In this document: one piece after another, positions 47,860-58,740 of the stretch
Numbering within the stretch: the first letter of the stretch is position 1
How the letters are laid out: the number at the start of each line of letters is the position of its first letter
From: Jaltomata sinuosa
Lineage: Eukaryota > Streptophyta > Magnoliopsida > Solanales > Solanaceae
Direction: 5' to 3'
Assembly (NCBI GenBank): GCA_003996215.1
Contig: QJPP01005269.1
Location: 1 to 64,000 of the forward strand
Length of the DNA: 64,000 nt
Made by a program: the position numbers and the translations under genes
Notes under the pieces: generated by a model
Seen by the model: the letters and a program-made list of their open reading frames with translations, nothing else
What the model was told of the DNA's origin: nothing
Databases searched by the model: none

Positions 47860-48095
47860 GCAGACCATTTTGGTCTTCGCGAGCACGAGGCTTCCATCAC
47901 ATTCGGATGGTCTGGTTTCTTGACCATTGCATTTGCAAAGGTGGCTCTTCGCATTCGCAATGAAGTCGGCTGGGACCCGGCTCAACTTTCCTCTTCGCGA
48001 ATGCAAGCTGGACCATCGCGATCGCGATGGTCAGGCCAACTGTTATCTGCGAATGCGGGGGTCCTATCGCGATCGTGATGAAGGACCCCTGGCAG
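47860..48095. repeat. Word-repeat cassette (CGCGATCGCG words) in the solo LTR
   Basis: It includes a perfect 22-bp palindrome at 48011-48032 (core CATCGCGATCGCGATG), a near copy at 48064-48080, and words GCGAATGC, GCATTCGC and TTCGCGAA. It ends a few bases before the TATA box at 48096. CG dinucleotides are far denser here than around it. Confidence 0.85.
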
Positions 48096-48105
48096 CTATT
48101 TAAAG
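48096..48105 (+). promoter_or_regulatory. TATA box of the solo LTR
   Basis: CTATTTAAAG directly follows the palindromic cassette. Position fits a core promoter with the cassette in the proximal enhancer position. Confidence 0.55.
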
Positions 48106-50779
48106 CTCCAACTTATTTTTTCAGCCACTTTGTTCATATCTCCTCACTCATAAACACCAAATCATCCTCTTCAAATTTCTCCAAATAGTTCATAGACCTG
48201 GGGAAATCCTTTGCTCTCCACGAATTCGTGTTCCCTCGTTTTTTGTAAGTTCCGTCTCCCCAAAGCTCCCTTCTTCTCCTTGTCATTAAAAATTCCATTG
48301 TTGTTAATTCTCAAGCTTGGACATTACTTGTAGAAATCTGTTTTCTTGGGGCTGCATGCTCGTGAGTTCGTGCAACTCACTTCCGTGGCGTGTTTTCTCC
48401 TGTTTAGGGGTAAGTGTTTGCCTTTAAATTCTGAGTTTTTCCCGTTTTGATCCCTTGAATTAGTAGCACTTCGGGGCTGTTTGGGCCCCGAATCGAGATC
48501 TGTTCACGCCTAAACTTTGGGTACGGTTCCTTGACCCACCGCGAGCATATTTATAATTTTTGTTTCCGGTTTTATTGCACGAGCCTCGGGGGTCATTTCC
48601 GACCCAATTTCTGACCCGATCTTTCGTATAGCAATATGGATGTCGTTCTTCCTGTCTTGATACCTATATTATATTCTTGATAGCGTGGCATCTTTCTGAG
48701 GTGGTTTATAAGGGGAAGGCACATGAGTGACAGTTTGTGCTTACAGTTCGACCCCGAGGTAGGTTACGGTTTACCTTCTAGACTGAATTTAGTTAGATTA
48801 TATATATTTATGTGTTACTGGAACGTTAGGTTGGATATTAGGTAGAATTTAGGCTTAAATCCTGTTTATCACTTTAATTGGCCATTTCGAATTTTAGTTT
48901 AGAATTGTTATGTCATCCTTAACCTAGGGGCTTGCAGTATCTTTACGGCTAGTATAGAATCCTTAGTATGCTTTTAGGAGGCTTTACAGTAGAGTAGAGA
49001 TTCTCGATCTTTTTCACTTTATTTTCAGTATCTTTTCGCTTATTGTACCATTATGTGTAACTGTGGGCTCGAGGCCATAACTCGGATTTGGATGGAGTTC
49101 CAGGTTAGTTCCCTTGGTTTGGAGGGTGCTTTGCCCTGTTTTGCCTGATTGCATGTGTTTTCTCTGGATAGGGACATTTATATGCTCATACTGCATTGTC
49201 ATGATTATCAGTACAGAAGAGAATGATTTTAAGGCTTTTTGGTCCTACACATGGAAACTTTGGGTTTTCATGATCTTTGGGCTTTTAAAAAGGATTGCTT
49301 TGAAAATTTTACTGATTTTGGGAGGGAAAAGGCAAAAATACTACTTTGTTTATGCATATGTTGATAAGTCTGAGGTTAAATTTGGGGCGCTCGATGTGTT
49401 ATCTCGGGTCTTACTTTTATGCATATGTTGATGAGTCCGAGGTCATTTTCGGGTGCCCTGATGCTTTATTTCAGATTTTCCTTCCTGCACTCATTTGATA
49501 AGCTCGATGTTCCATCTCGGGCACCTGAGTACTAGATATTGGGCTTACTTGCATACATTCATACATTACATCATTGTTGCATCGCATTGCATCGGCTTTG
49601 GGTGCATTTGGGTGTTGGCTTATTTGAGTTGAACTTTTTATTGCTTCCTCTTTTATTGTTTTGGTTGTTTTGATTTTCGACTTTATAACTAGATTTAGGT
49701 GGATCCTTGTAAGTTTTAGCTGCTTTCCTGTATCTATTATTTATATATTCTTTCTGTGCTCAGTTGGACTATGATGCCTACTGAGTACCTGTTGTCTTGG
49801 TACTCATACTACATTCTGCATCTTTTTCTAATGTAGCACCTAGTACGAGCCACCCTCATTTACCTTCCTGTCATTCGAGGCCTGTTGCAGCTCAGATCAC
49901 GGTGAGCTCCCGGTGCTTTTGGAGACTTTACATGCTTTCCATCTTGTATATTTCTATCTATGTTTTGTATTTTGAGTAGACAGAGTTTATTGTATAGCTA
50001 CTCTTTGCTTAGCCACTCTTGTACTTATGACACCAGGTCCGGGTTGGTTCTCGAGTCTGTTTTGTCTCCTTGGTCACTTTAGGGCCATCTTTTGTATATT
50101 TTGTACGGTGGTATGTATATATATGTTATTGACCCTATTTTTTCCTTTATGCCTTCAGCTTTTGTTGCTTAAACTGTATTTCCACTATCTTCCACGTTGT
50201 TGGGTTTGGCTTGCCCACTGGGGGGTTATGTAGGCGCCATCATGACCTGATTTTGGGTCGTGACACCTATTTTTAGGAATTAGGTCGAACGTTGTTCAAT
50301 GAACCCATAATTTTTGTTTGTTTGTTTTTTGGGGTATTTTTGGTCTTTTGGTTTTTTTCATTGGTTCCAAAAGAGAGAAAAAACAAAGAGATGTAAATAA
50401 GGCTCAAAGGGCTAGCAAGGGGAAAGCGGTGTTTCAATAAAGAGAATAATGGCCTTTCGTCATCCCAATCTGAGAATGCTTAAAAAAGGTGCTAAAGTGA
50501 GAGAGTGTCAGATGTAGTATATTTTGACCGAGTTTGCATTGACGGACATGTATGCCACCCATCCCTCTATATTTGCTAATTGTAAAGCTCTTTTTGACAT
50601 CACTTGTTTATTGACATAAGGGACTTGCCAATTTAGGGAAAATATTCCCTTAGCCTCTTCTTGGGGGGAAGGATGTGTTTCACAACAAGTTGTCCAACTT
50701 CAAAATTAGTTCGACTTACCTTCTTGTTGTAAGCTTGAGCCATCCTTTGCTAATATAATTGGCCAAAGCAAATTGTTGT

Positions 50780-51820
50780 TAGCTACTTTTCATCTATTAA
50801 TGATAACCATTCTAGCCAAGACTTGACCCATTCTATATCATCAATCTCCGCTTCAACAATGATTTGATGCGATGAGATTTCAACTTCTGCAGGTATGATA
50901 GCCTCGGTCCCATAAACCAATAAGTAAGGAGTTGCACCAACCAATATGCAGATAGTTGTGTGATATAACAAAAGAGCAAAAGGTGATTTCTTGTGCAATT
51001 GTCTAGATCCTTGGACCATCCTCCTAAGAATCTTCTTGATGTTTTTGTTTGCTGCTCCATTTGCTTTGGGCCGATAAGGGTAGAGTGTCAATGTGCAATT
51101 TTAAATTACTCGCAGACCTCTTTCATTAGTTAACTATTAAGATTTGTTGCATTATATGTAATAATGGTCTTTGGGTTATCAAAATGACATATGATGTTAG
51201 AGTGAATAAAGTCTACCAGTGCTTTCTTCGTGACTGATTTGAAAGTAACTGTTTAAACCCATTTGGTGAAGTAGTCAATGGTGACTAGAATAAATTTATG
51301 TCCATTAGAAGCCCTTGGCTCAATTGGCCTAATAACATCTATCCCCAAGCCATAAAAGGCCAAGGCACAGACATAAGGTGCAACTCTATAGAAGGTGAGT
51401 GAATCAAGATACTAAGAATTTGGCACTGATGACACTTGTAGATAAAGTGAAAGCAGTCTCACTCGATAGTTAACCAATAGTATCCTGCCCGAATAATCTT
51501 TTTTGCTAGAATATAACCATTTATGTATGGGCCACATACCCCTGAATGTACATTATTCATAATCTTCTTATCTCATTGGATGTTTATGCATCTCAATAGA
51601 TTCAGATCTGGAGTCCTTTTATATAAGATATCCCCGCTCAAGAATAAGCCATTGACAAGTCGCTTAACAGTTCTCTTCTTATCTCTATTGGCGTGCACCG
51701 GGTATTCCTTTCTTTTCAAGAAATGCTTAATGTCATGGTGTCATGGTTCACCATCTGGTTCCACTTCAATTGTATTACAATAACCATGTTGATCCCTAAT
51801 CTGAATCTCCAACAGGTTAA
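50780..51820 (-). pseudogene. Tat/Ogre integrase (broken)
   Basis: From high to low coordinates: a zinc-binding region (HSGVCGPYINGY, then CHQCQ near 51400), a poorly readable core, and a C-terminal part at 50783-51091 with YRPKANGAANKNIKKILRR and GATPYLLVYGTEAIIPAEVE, a sequence typical of Tat-lineage integrases. There is no chromodomain, as expected for this lineage. Stops are frequent in 51100-51400. Confidence 0.82.
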
Positions 51821-52140
51821 TGTAAGCATTACATGGATAAGGAAGCATTGATGCTAAGGTGGCCAAAGCATCAACCGACTCATTGTGAAACCTGGGAATA
51901 TATATGAACTCGGTGAGCTTAAACCTTTTGTTGAGGTCCTCTAAACATTATTTGCATATAATGAGCTTAATATCTCGAGTTTCCTATTCAGCTTGAGCTT
52001 GTCGGATGAGCAGGTCGAAATCTCCCAAAACCACTAGCTCATGTACATCTAGATTTATTTCCATGTTTAAACCCATGATGAAGGCTTCATATTCTGTTTG
52101 TTATTAGTGTAGAAGAAACAAAGTCGTGTTGTGGAAGGAT
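51821..52140 (-). pseudogene. Tat/Ogre second RNase H (archaeal-type), broken
   Basis: The minus strand reads EYEAFIMGLNMEINLDVHEL, VVLGDFDLLIRQAQAE, a stop, ETRDIKLI, and HNESVDALATLASMLPYP. These match the additional RNase H found in Tat/Ogre elements; it lies between the ordinary RNase H and integrase, as expected. Confidence 0.8.
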
Positions 52141-52390
52141 AATGATGAAATAAGAACTGCTCCAATCCCTACACCACTAATGTTGACATCCCTATCAAAA
52201 TATAACTTTCACGCATGACTATCACCCCTAACTTCTCCCTCAATAGAATTAGTCTGTTCATCGAGAAAGTAAGTACTTTAGGGCTCGTACTCATTATCGA
52301 TTGGATTTTCTGCCAAGTGTTCGGCCAATGCTTATGCTTTCATAGCAGTACAGGTGACAACACAATGTCAAACTCCATAAGTAAAATTTA

Positions 52391-53449
52391 CTACTTTTCC
52401 ATCCTGCCTGTTGGCATGGATTTCTGAAAGATGTACTTCAAATGGTCCATTAATATATTAGGTAAGTCACGTAGGACGAAAGATAGTGCTTTAAATTCTG
52501 GGTGGCCCAAGTTAGGGAACAACATGTCTTTTTCTAGAAGAGTGTATTTTACCTTGTAACTTATGAATTTCTTGCTCAAATAGTAGATCGCTTGTTCTCT
52601 TTTACATGTGGTATTATGTTGCCCGATAACACAACCAAAGGAATTATCCATCACTTCCAGATACAAAAATAAAAGCCTACCAGGTTTCCTGGGACTAACA
52701 CTGGAGAGTTCGATAGATATTATTTAATCTTGTCAAAATCCCTTTGACACTCGCTTATCCACTTGACAGAGCATCCTTTTACAGCAACTTGAATATGGGC
52801 TCACATGTGGTGGTAAGTTGAGCGATGAACCTGGTAATGTAGTTTAACCTCCCAAGAAAACTCATAACTTCATTCTTGTTCTTTGGGGGCAGAAATTCTC
52901 GAATGGCCTTGATCTTAGAGGGATCCAATTCAATGCCTCTTTGGCTGACTACAAAACTCAAAAGTTTCCCAGATGGAACTCCAAATGCACACTTGGCTGG
53001 ACTAAGTTTGAGATTAACACTAAGTGCCCTATGGGGTAGTGAAAGCAGTCTTTTTGGCATCCTCTTCATCTATCAAAATTTGGTGATTCCCAGCATAGCA
53101 ATCCATAAGACATTAGATCTCGTGTTTGGCATAATTATTGACTAGGATATGGATATTGGGTAAGGGACAATTATCTTTGGAACTTGCTTTATTTAGATCC
53201 CTACAGTCGAAACAAATCCTGGTTTTACCGTTCTTTTATGGTAAAGGCACAATATTTGCCAACCATGTGGTGTATGGGACGATCCTGATCACATTAGCAC
53301 TCAATTGCTTCATGATTTCTTCTTTAATTTTATCATTCACGTTTTCTTTAAACTTTCTTTGCTTTTGTTGGATTGGCAGGAAATCATGATTCATTGGTAG
53401 TTTGTGGACCACTAAATCAACACTCAAACCCAACATATTATCATAAAAT
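52391..53449 (-). pseudogene. Tat/Ogre reverse transcriptase and RNase H (broken)
   Basis: The RT start is 53236-53436 (VVHKLPMNHDFLP, EEIMKQLSANVIR, TTWLANIVP). The thumb and connection are at 52779-53069 (LNLKLSPAKCAFGVPSG-type sequence and MSFLGRLNYITRFIAQ). RNase H is at 52391-52666 (DNSFGCVIGQH, AIYYLSKKF, YTLLEKD), with a frameshift after that. The RT palm near 53080-53230 is decayed. The N-terminal residues DIFAW lie on the far side of the solo LTR at 55731-55745, in frame. Confidence 0.82.
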
Positions 53450-54361
53450 TGTCACGACCCAACCCGTCGTGAGTGGAACCCACCCAACCCTCAGATGAGC
53501 GAACCAATAGAGTTCCACTCTTGCCTAGACTAACAGCCTAAAACCAGCAAGCATAAATGAAAACTAGCAATAGAAATAAGATCACTAATCAAAAACTTAT
53601 CATTAAAAATAAACTGCGGAAATTTCCCACCTAGGAACTAAAAGTCATCGTACCAAACATCAATACCAAATCTAGAGTACGGGGATGCAACCCCAAACAA
53701 AATATAGTTTTTAAGTTCGAACAAATGGACTAAAACTCTAGAGATAATCCCAACGTAGCTCGAATCACTAGCTTACCCTTGATGATCGGAAATGTCGGTG
53801 CTAAATCTGAGGTCTCGTCTCAGCCGCCGGAAGATTTCTTGTACTCACCAAAAGAAAGACAAGTGCAGTATCAGTACACTACCACTATGTACTAGTAGGA
53901 TCATCATCCAGTATTCAAGAAAACAGTATATAAATAGTACACAAAATCCAATAACAAGTATGGCAAACATGCAACAATATCACATGCATCTCTAGACTAC
54001 AGGTCTCTACCTAGCTTGTTACCGCATGAATCCATCTCTTACAGTTCTATTCCGCCAACAAGAATAACCATAACCACACCTTACCGTCTAGCCCAGACCC
54101 ACCCTGGAATCCCCTCTAGACAAATACCACAAGTAATGATTTACCCGGCCTAAACCAAGACCAATTCAACAATCATGCAATAGTTTCCCGGCCACACAAG
54201 GACCACCAATCAATAGAACTTTTCAATAACAACCTGGTCCACTCACAAAACCAATATCAACTATCACATTCAGTAAAACAACCCGGTCCTCTCACGGAAT
54301 CAATATCAACCAATGCAATACAATAATCAATGAAACAGTGCAAGATGCAATAAAGTAAACT

Positions 54362-54460
54362 CGTACCAGGCGTGGTACCCATGCCAACCGAATGTTATAC
54401 CCTGTACCAGGCGTGGTACCTATGCCAATCATGTGTTATACCCGTACCAGGCGTGGTACC
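54362..54460. repeat. Three copies of an inverted-repeat phrase (GTACCAGGCGTGGTAC)
   Basis: The phrase GTACCAGGCGTGGTAC (arms GTACCA / TGGTAC) recurs at intervals of roughly 45 bp with 'atgccaa' and 'tgttatacc' between copies. The sister LTR has it at 57392-57490, partly decayed. Confidence 0.8.
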
Positions 54461-55194
54461 GAGCCAATTGAATGTCAACAACAACAGTCAATAGAATGAA
54501 TGCATACCCTTGTAAATCCAAAAAGTAAAAACCATTCAAACATAGACTGTAAAGGAACTTAGACATTCCACACAAATACCCCAAGCAATGTAATGCACAC
54601 AATTACTTAGACAACGATTACAATGAATATACACATTCACAGAAATACGAAAGCCATCACCTACCTCGAATGTTCCAAGCTCTATTCAACCCGAGATTTC
54701 CCGTGTTTCGGATTCCTCTCTCGTTCTTGGTCTAAAAATAATACATAATGCATACAATTAACATACAGGCCTGTACATTACCCGAATTATACCAAATCCC
54801 CAAACCCCAGACCACCCATGATCATCCCACCCTTTTCCCGGGCTTTTCCACAGTTAATTCTCCAAGTGTTATCATTTGTTATGGACAAAACAGGAAATTA
54901 AATAGCCTATGATCATTTTAATGTACTTAAATCAACACCCAAGAACATACATGTTTGGAACTCCCTTCTTCCCCGAATTCCATCATCCCTAAGTCATTCC
55001 AACCTTCCCCAATTTCCCTTCTATCAATTCTACCGCATAGGAAACGTAGTACAAAGTGTGGGGAATGAAAACCTTACCTTAGGAATGATTTTTGGTGGAG
55101 TAATGAAGAAAATCGCCTGAATTCGCCCAGCCCTTCCCCAAAACAAACTTGTGAAATTCTGATGTTTTAAGAGCTGTTTCTGCATTAAAAACCC

Positions 55195-55375
55195 ATCGGC
55201 CCGCTATAGCGGTCTCCGCTCCGCTATAGCATTCCCGCTATAGCGGTCACTCGCCGCTATAGCGGTCATTCACCGCTATAGCGGTCTTAAGTGAGTTGAC
55301 CGCCCCTTGACCGCCGCTATAGCGGTAATTTCTACCGCTATAGTGGTGGCCGCTATCGCACGTGACAGTGCTTGT
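55195..55375. repeat. Word-repeat cassette (CCGCTATAGCGG words)
   Basis: The 12-bp perfect palindrome CCGCTATAGCGG or a one-base variant occurs about seven times in 180 bp (for example 55201, 55235, 55253, 55273, 55313, 55334). It lies in U3 on the minus strand, before a TTTTTAATGC promoter-like stretch near 55185. Confidence 0.88.
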
Positions 55376-56498
55376 CATAGGCAAAAAGTCCATAAATTTG
55401 CCAGTTTTGGCCATTTCATAACACACTTGGTTCCCCTGATGTCCCAAAATAACCCTTTCACGTCAAACGTGATTCCGGGAGTTCTACTTACCCAAATTCG
55501 ATTCTGAAAAGTCCCCTAAACTCCTGTATGTCTTGGCTACATGGAAAACTAGCTCAATCCAAGACACCTAAACCCATTTTTACCCAGATTTCCCTAGACT
55601 CTACCTCGCTCTAAAACTAACTGAGGTTATCCTAGCCCAGAATTTCAAACTCCCAAACCCGGAGTTTTCTAACTCTAAAACTTAGCACGATTGGTCTACC
55701 CGTAATGACGGACCCGGTCGTTACAAAAACCAAGCAAAAATATCTTAATATTCGAACATGTACCGACCTATTATTTATGGTAAATTCACAGTAAAAAATG
55801 AATGAATTTAAAAAAAATTGTGTTATGATATTGTGTGGAATTGATTATGGTAGTAGTAAATAAAGCACGGATTAAAAACTAATTAAAATGTGAGGTTGCC
55901 TAGTGATAGGCTTGCCGTTGCGACCCTGGGGTCATCGTAGTGGCTCTCGATCTCGCCGTAGTGGCTCGTTATAGTGAGGAAGGTTCCGCTATAGCAAATA
56001 CCACGAGGCAGAACCTGGGGTATTATGTTCTTAGCCTCTAAACTCTTTTCCAAAAAGAAGGATTCCTCCAAAAAAGGCCCCAGAGTTGTTCTAACCTAGG
56101 AAAGCAAGAAAAAAAGAGAAAAGATCTTAAAAGTGGCTCGATTCCTTCCCCTCCTCGTGGTGATTCTCCTTTTGGGGTTCCTGGAATGGGTACAAAAAGC
56201 AAGTCGCACATGCTTTAGCAGCAGCTTAGCATCAAGGTAGGCTACAATTTAAATTATAGAAAGACTTTGATTATGTGATTGTGATTACTGTATAGAAGTT
56301 GATGGAGACAACATGGTTAGGTCATTGGGCACGGAGTCTGGATGGAATCATTAGAACAAATCAATAAGGCTGAATTCTTATGGATAAACTAGTGTATATT
56401 ATATGTAGCTTGATGAATGTTGATGGGGTAATGCAATTGCGAGTAGTGAAGGAAATGATAACAAATTTTGGGTTATGGAAATTGCAATTTAGTGTTAA

Positions 56499-58740
56499 TG
56501 TCACGACCCAACCCGTAGTGAGTGGCGCCTACCCAACCCCCGGATGAGCGAATCAATAGAGTTCAACCCTTTACCTAAACTAACAGCCTAAAATCAATAA
56601 CAGAAAATAAACTAGCAATCAAAGTAAGCAAAAACTATAGCGTAATTATTAACCTGCGGAAAATCCCACCTAGGAACTGAAAGTCATTGTACCAAACATC
56701 AATACCAATATCTAGAATACGGGGATGCAACCCCAAAAGAGAATATGAAGTAGTTTTAAGTCCGAAACAAGTGGACTGAAACTCAAAAGATAACCCAAGG
56801 TAGCTCGAATCAAGCAGCTCACCCTTGCAAGAAGCCGTCGGCACTAAAGGTGAGGACGCGTCTCAGCTGCCGGAAGATTTTCTGTACTCACCAAAAGACA
56901 AGCAAGTGCAGTATCACTACACCACCATTGTGTACTGGTAGGATCATCAGCCAGTTTTCAAATAAATAATGTATAACAGTACAACAATATCAAGTATAAG
57001 GTATGGTAAACATGCATATATAGACACAGACACACTTATACTACCAGTCTCTACTAAGCCTGCTCCCGCATGAATCTACCACCTAACTCTAAGCCACAAC
57101 CGTATACCATTAACTACACCTTTCCGTCTATCATGGTCCCACCCTGGGATCCCTTTCTAGACTACACACCTGCACCTTGAATCAACCCGGCCTAAACCAA
57201 GACCAACACAAATGTCAATGAATAACCCAGCCTAAACCAAGACTAACACAACAGTTTACCAGAATTTCCCTGGCCTCTCAAGGATCATTAAACCAATAAC
57301 ACATTTTAATAAGCAACCCGGTCCACTTACGAAACCAATATTAATCAATGCAACACCATAATAACAATGCAATGACGTAACAAAAGTAAACCCGTACCAG
57401 GCATGGTACCCGTGCCAACCAAGTGTTATACACGTACCAAGCGTGGTACTCATGCCAACCATTTGTTATACATGTACCAGGCGTGGTACCCGAGCTAACC
57501 GAATGTCAATAATCCACAGTTAAATGCATGAACAAATAACTTGTAGACCAACAAGCAAATATCATTCAAATCACAGACTGTAAGGCATGAAACTTAGACA
57601 CTCTATACAACTTTCCTAAGCAATGTAATTCATACAATCACTTAGATATGAGTACAAAATATACAACATTCACAGGAATTCGTAAGCCATCACCTACCAA
57701 TGATCCAAGCTCTATTCGATCCAAGCTTTCCCGTGTTCCAGATTCCTCTCTCGTTCTTGGTCTAACAACAACACACAGTACATACAATTAACACACAAGG
57801 CCTTCACATTACCCGGATTATAACAAATCCCCAAACCCCAGGCCACCCATGATTATCTCACCTTTTTCTCGGGCTCTTCCACCTTTAATTCTCCTAGTTC
57901 TATCATTGTTACAAATAAAAACAGGGAATTTGAAAACCTATGATCATTTTAGAATACTTTTATCAACACCCAAGAACGTACATGCTTGGAACCCTTTTCC
58001 TTCCTTGAATTCCACTATTCCTAGGTTATGCCAACCTTTCCCCAAATTCCCTCCTAGCAATTCTACCGCATAGGAAATGTAATACAAAGATTGAGGAACG
58101 AAAACTTTACCTTAGAGAAGAATTTTGACAGAAAAAGGAAGAAAAACGCCTGGAATCGCCTAGCCCTTCTCCCAAAATGAAATTGTGAAAAACTTAATGT
58201 TTTGGGAGTTGTTTCTGCATTAAAATCCTGTCAGCCCACTATAGCTATCCCCGCGCTGCTATAGCAGTCCCGCTATAGCGGATGACTACCACTACGGCGG
58301 TCTTAAGCGGTGTTGACCACCCTTGACCGCTGCTATAGCGGTAATTTCCACCGCTATTGAAGTGGCTGCTATCATGCACAGTTGCACCCATCATGGATAG
58401 AATGTCCAAAAATCTCCCAGTTTTGTCCATTTTACAACACACTTGCTTTCCCCGATGACCCGAAACACCCCTTCATGTCGAACGCAATTTTGGGAGTTCT
58501 ACTTACCCAAATTCGATTCTGAAAAATCCCCCGGACTCCTTTATGTCTTGTCTATATGGAAAACTAGCTCAACACAAGACACAAAGACCAATCCTTACCT
58601 AGATTTCCCTAGACTCTACCTTACTCCAAAACCAGCTGAGGCTAGCCTAGCCCAGAATTTTAAACTCCTAAACCTGGAGTTTTCTAACTCTAAAACTTGG
58701 CACGATTGGACTACTCGTAATGATGGACCCAGTCATTACA
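56499..58740 (-). mobile_element. Solo LTR inserted in another LTR
   Basis: TG at 56499 and CA at 58740, with GTTAA at 56494-56498 and 58741-58745. It is 2242 bp, of the same family as 53450-55725, and both read on the minus strand. A cassette of CCGCTATAGCGG-like words is at 58235-58370, more decayed and with fewer copies than in the sister. No internal region. Confidence 0.93.
58235..58370. repeat. Word-repeat cassette of the second CTATAG-type solo LTR
   Basis: The words are 'gctgctatagcag', 'cccgctatagcgga', 'ccactacggcgg', 'gctgctatagcgg' and 'ccgctattgaagtgg'. About five copies remain, against seven in 55195-55375. Confidence 0.78.

Larger units (their letters stand above)
47182..50264 (+). 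mobile_element. Solo LTR (3.1 kb) inserted in the Tat/Ogre 3' region
   Basis: It starts TGTAATGGCCC and ends GGGTCGTGACA, with CCTAT at 47177-47181 and 50265-50269. Orientation follows from the TATA box CTATTTAAAG (48096-48105) lying downstream of the word cassette, and from 'accccgaggtaggttacgg' at 48751, a phrase of R/U5 in related LTRs. No internal region. Frames at 47695-48006 and elsewhere are word-repeat artefacts. The fragment at 1-472 is a relative. Confidence 0.92.
53450..55725 (-). mobile_element. Solo LTR inserted in Tat/Ogre RT
   Basis: TG at 53450, CA at 55725; flanks AAAAT (53445-53449) and AAAAC (55726-55730) differ by one C-to-T change. Removing it rejoins the RT reading frame (DIFAW to the Y-D-N-M residues). 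It is about 2.28 kb and of the same family as 56499-58740. The phrase 'cgtaccaggcgtggtacc', an inverted repeat, occurs three times at 54362-54460. The frames inside are chance. Confidence 0.9.
44223..55775 (-). mobile_element. Tat/Ogre-type element, minus strand, truncated, split by two solo LTRs
   Basis: Minus-strand order from 55775 down: RT start (55726-55775 and 53236-53449), RT and RNase H, a second archaeal-type RNase H (51821-52140), integrase (50780-51820), and a long 3' region with two minisatellites. The second RNase H is typical of the Tat lineage. Solo LTRs sit at 53450-55725 and 47182-50264. Non-coding stretches at 44223-44743, 45521-46436, 46966-47181 and 50270-50779 belong to its 3' region; I see nothing else in them. 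Its own LTRs, gag and protease are not in the window. Confidence 0.8.

Noticed and set aside
47695..48006. 103-codon minus frame across a GC-rich block
   Set aside because: It overlaps the palindromic cassette of a solo LTR; the frame is open because the words lack stops.
49114..49431. 105-codon plus frame in the solo LTR
   Set aside because: Inside a solo LTR with clear target duplication; no similarity to known proteins that I recognise.
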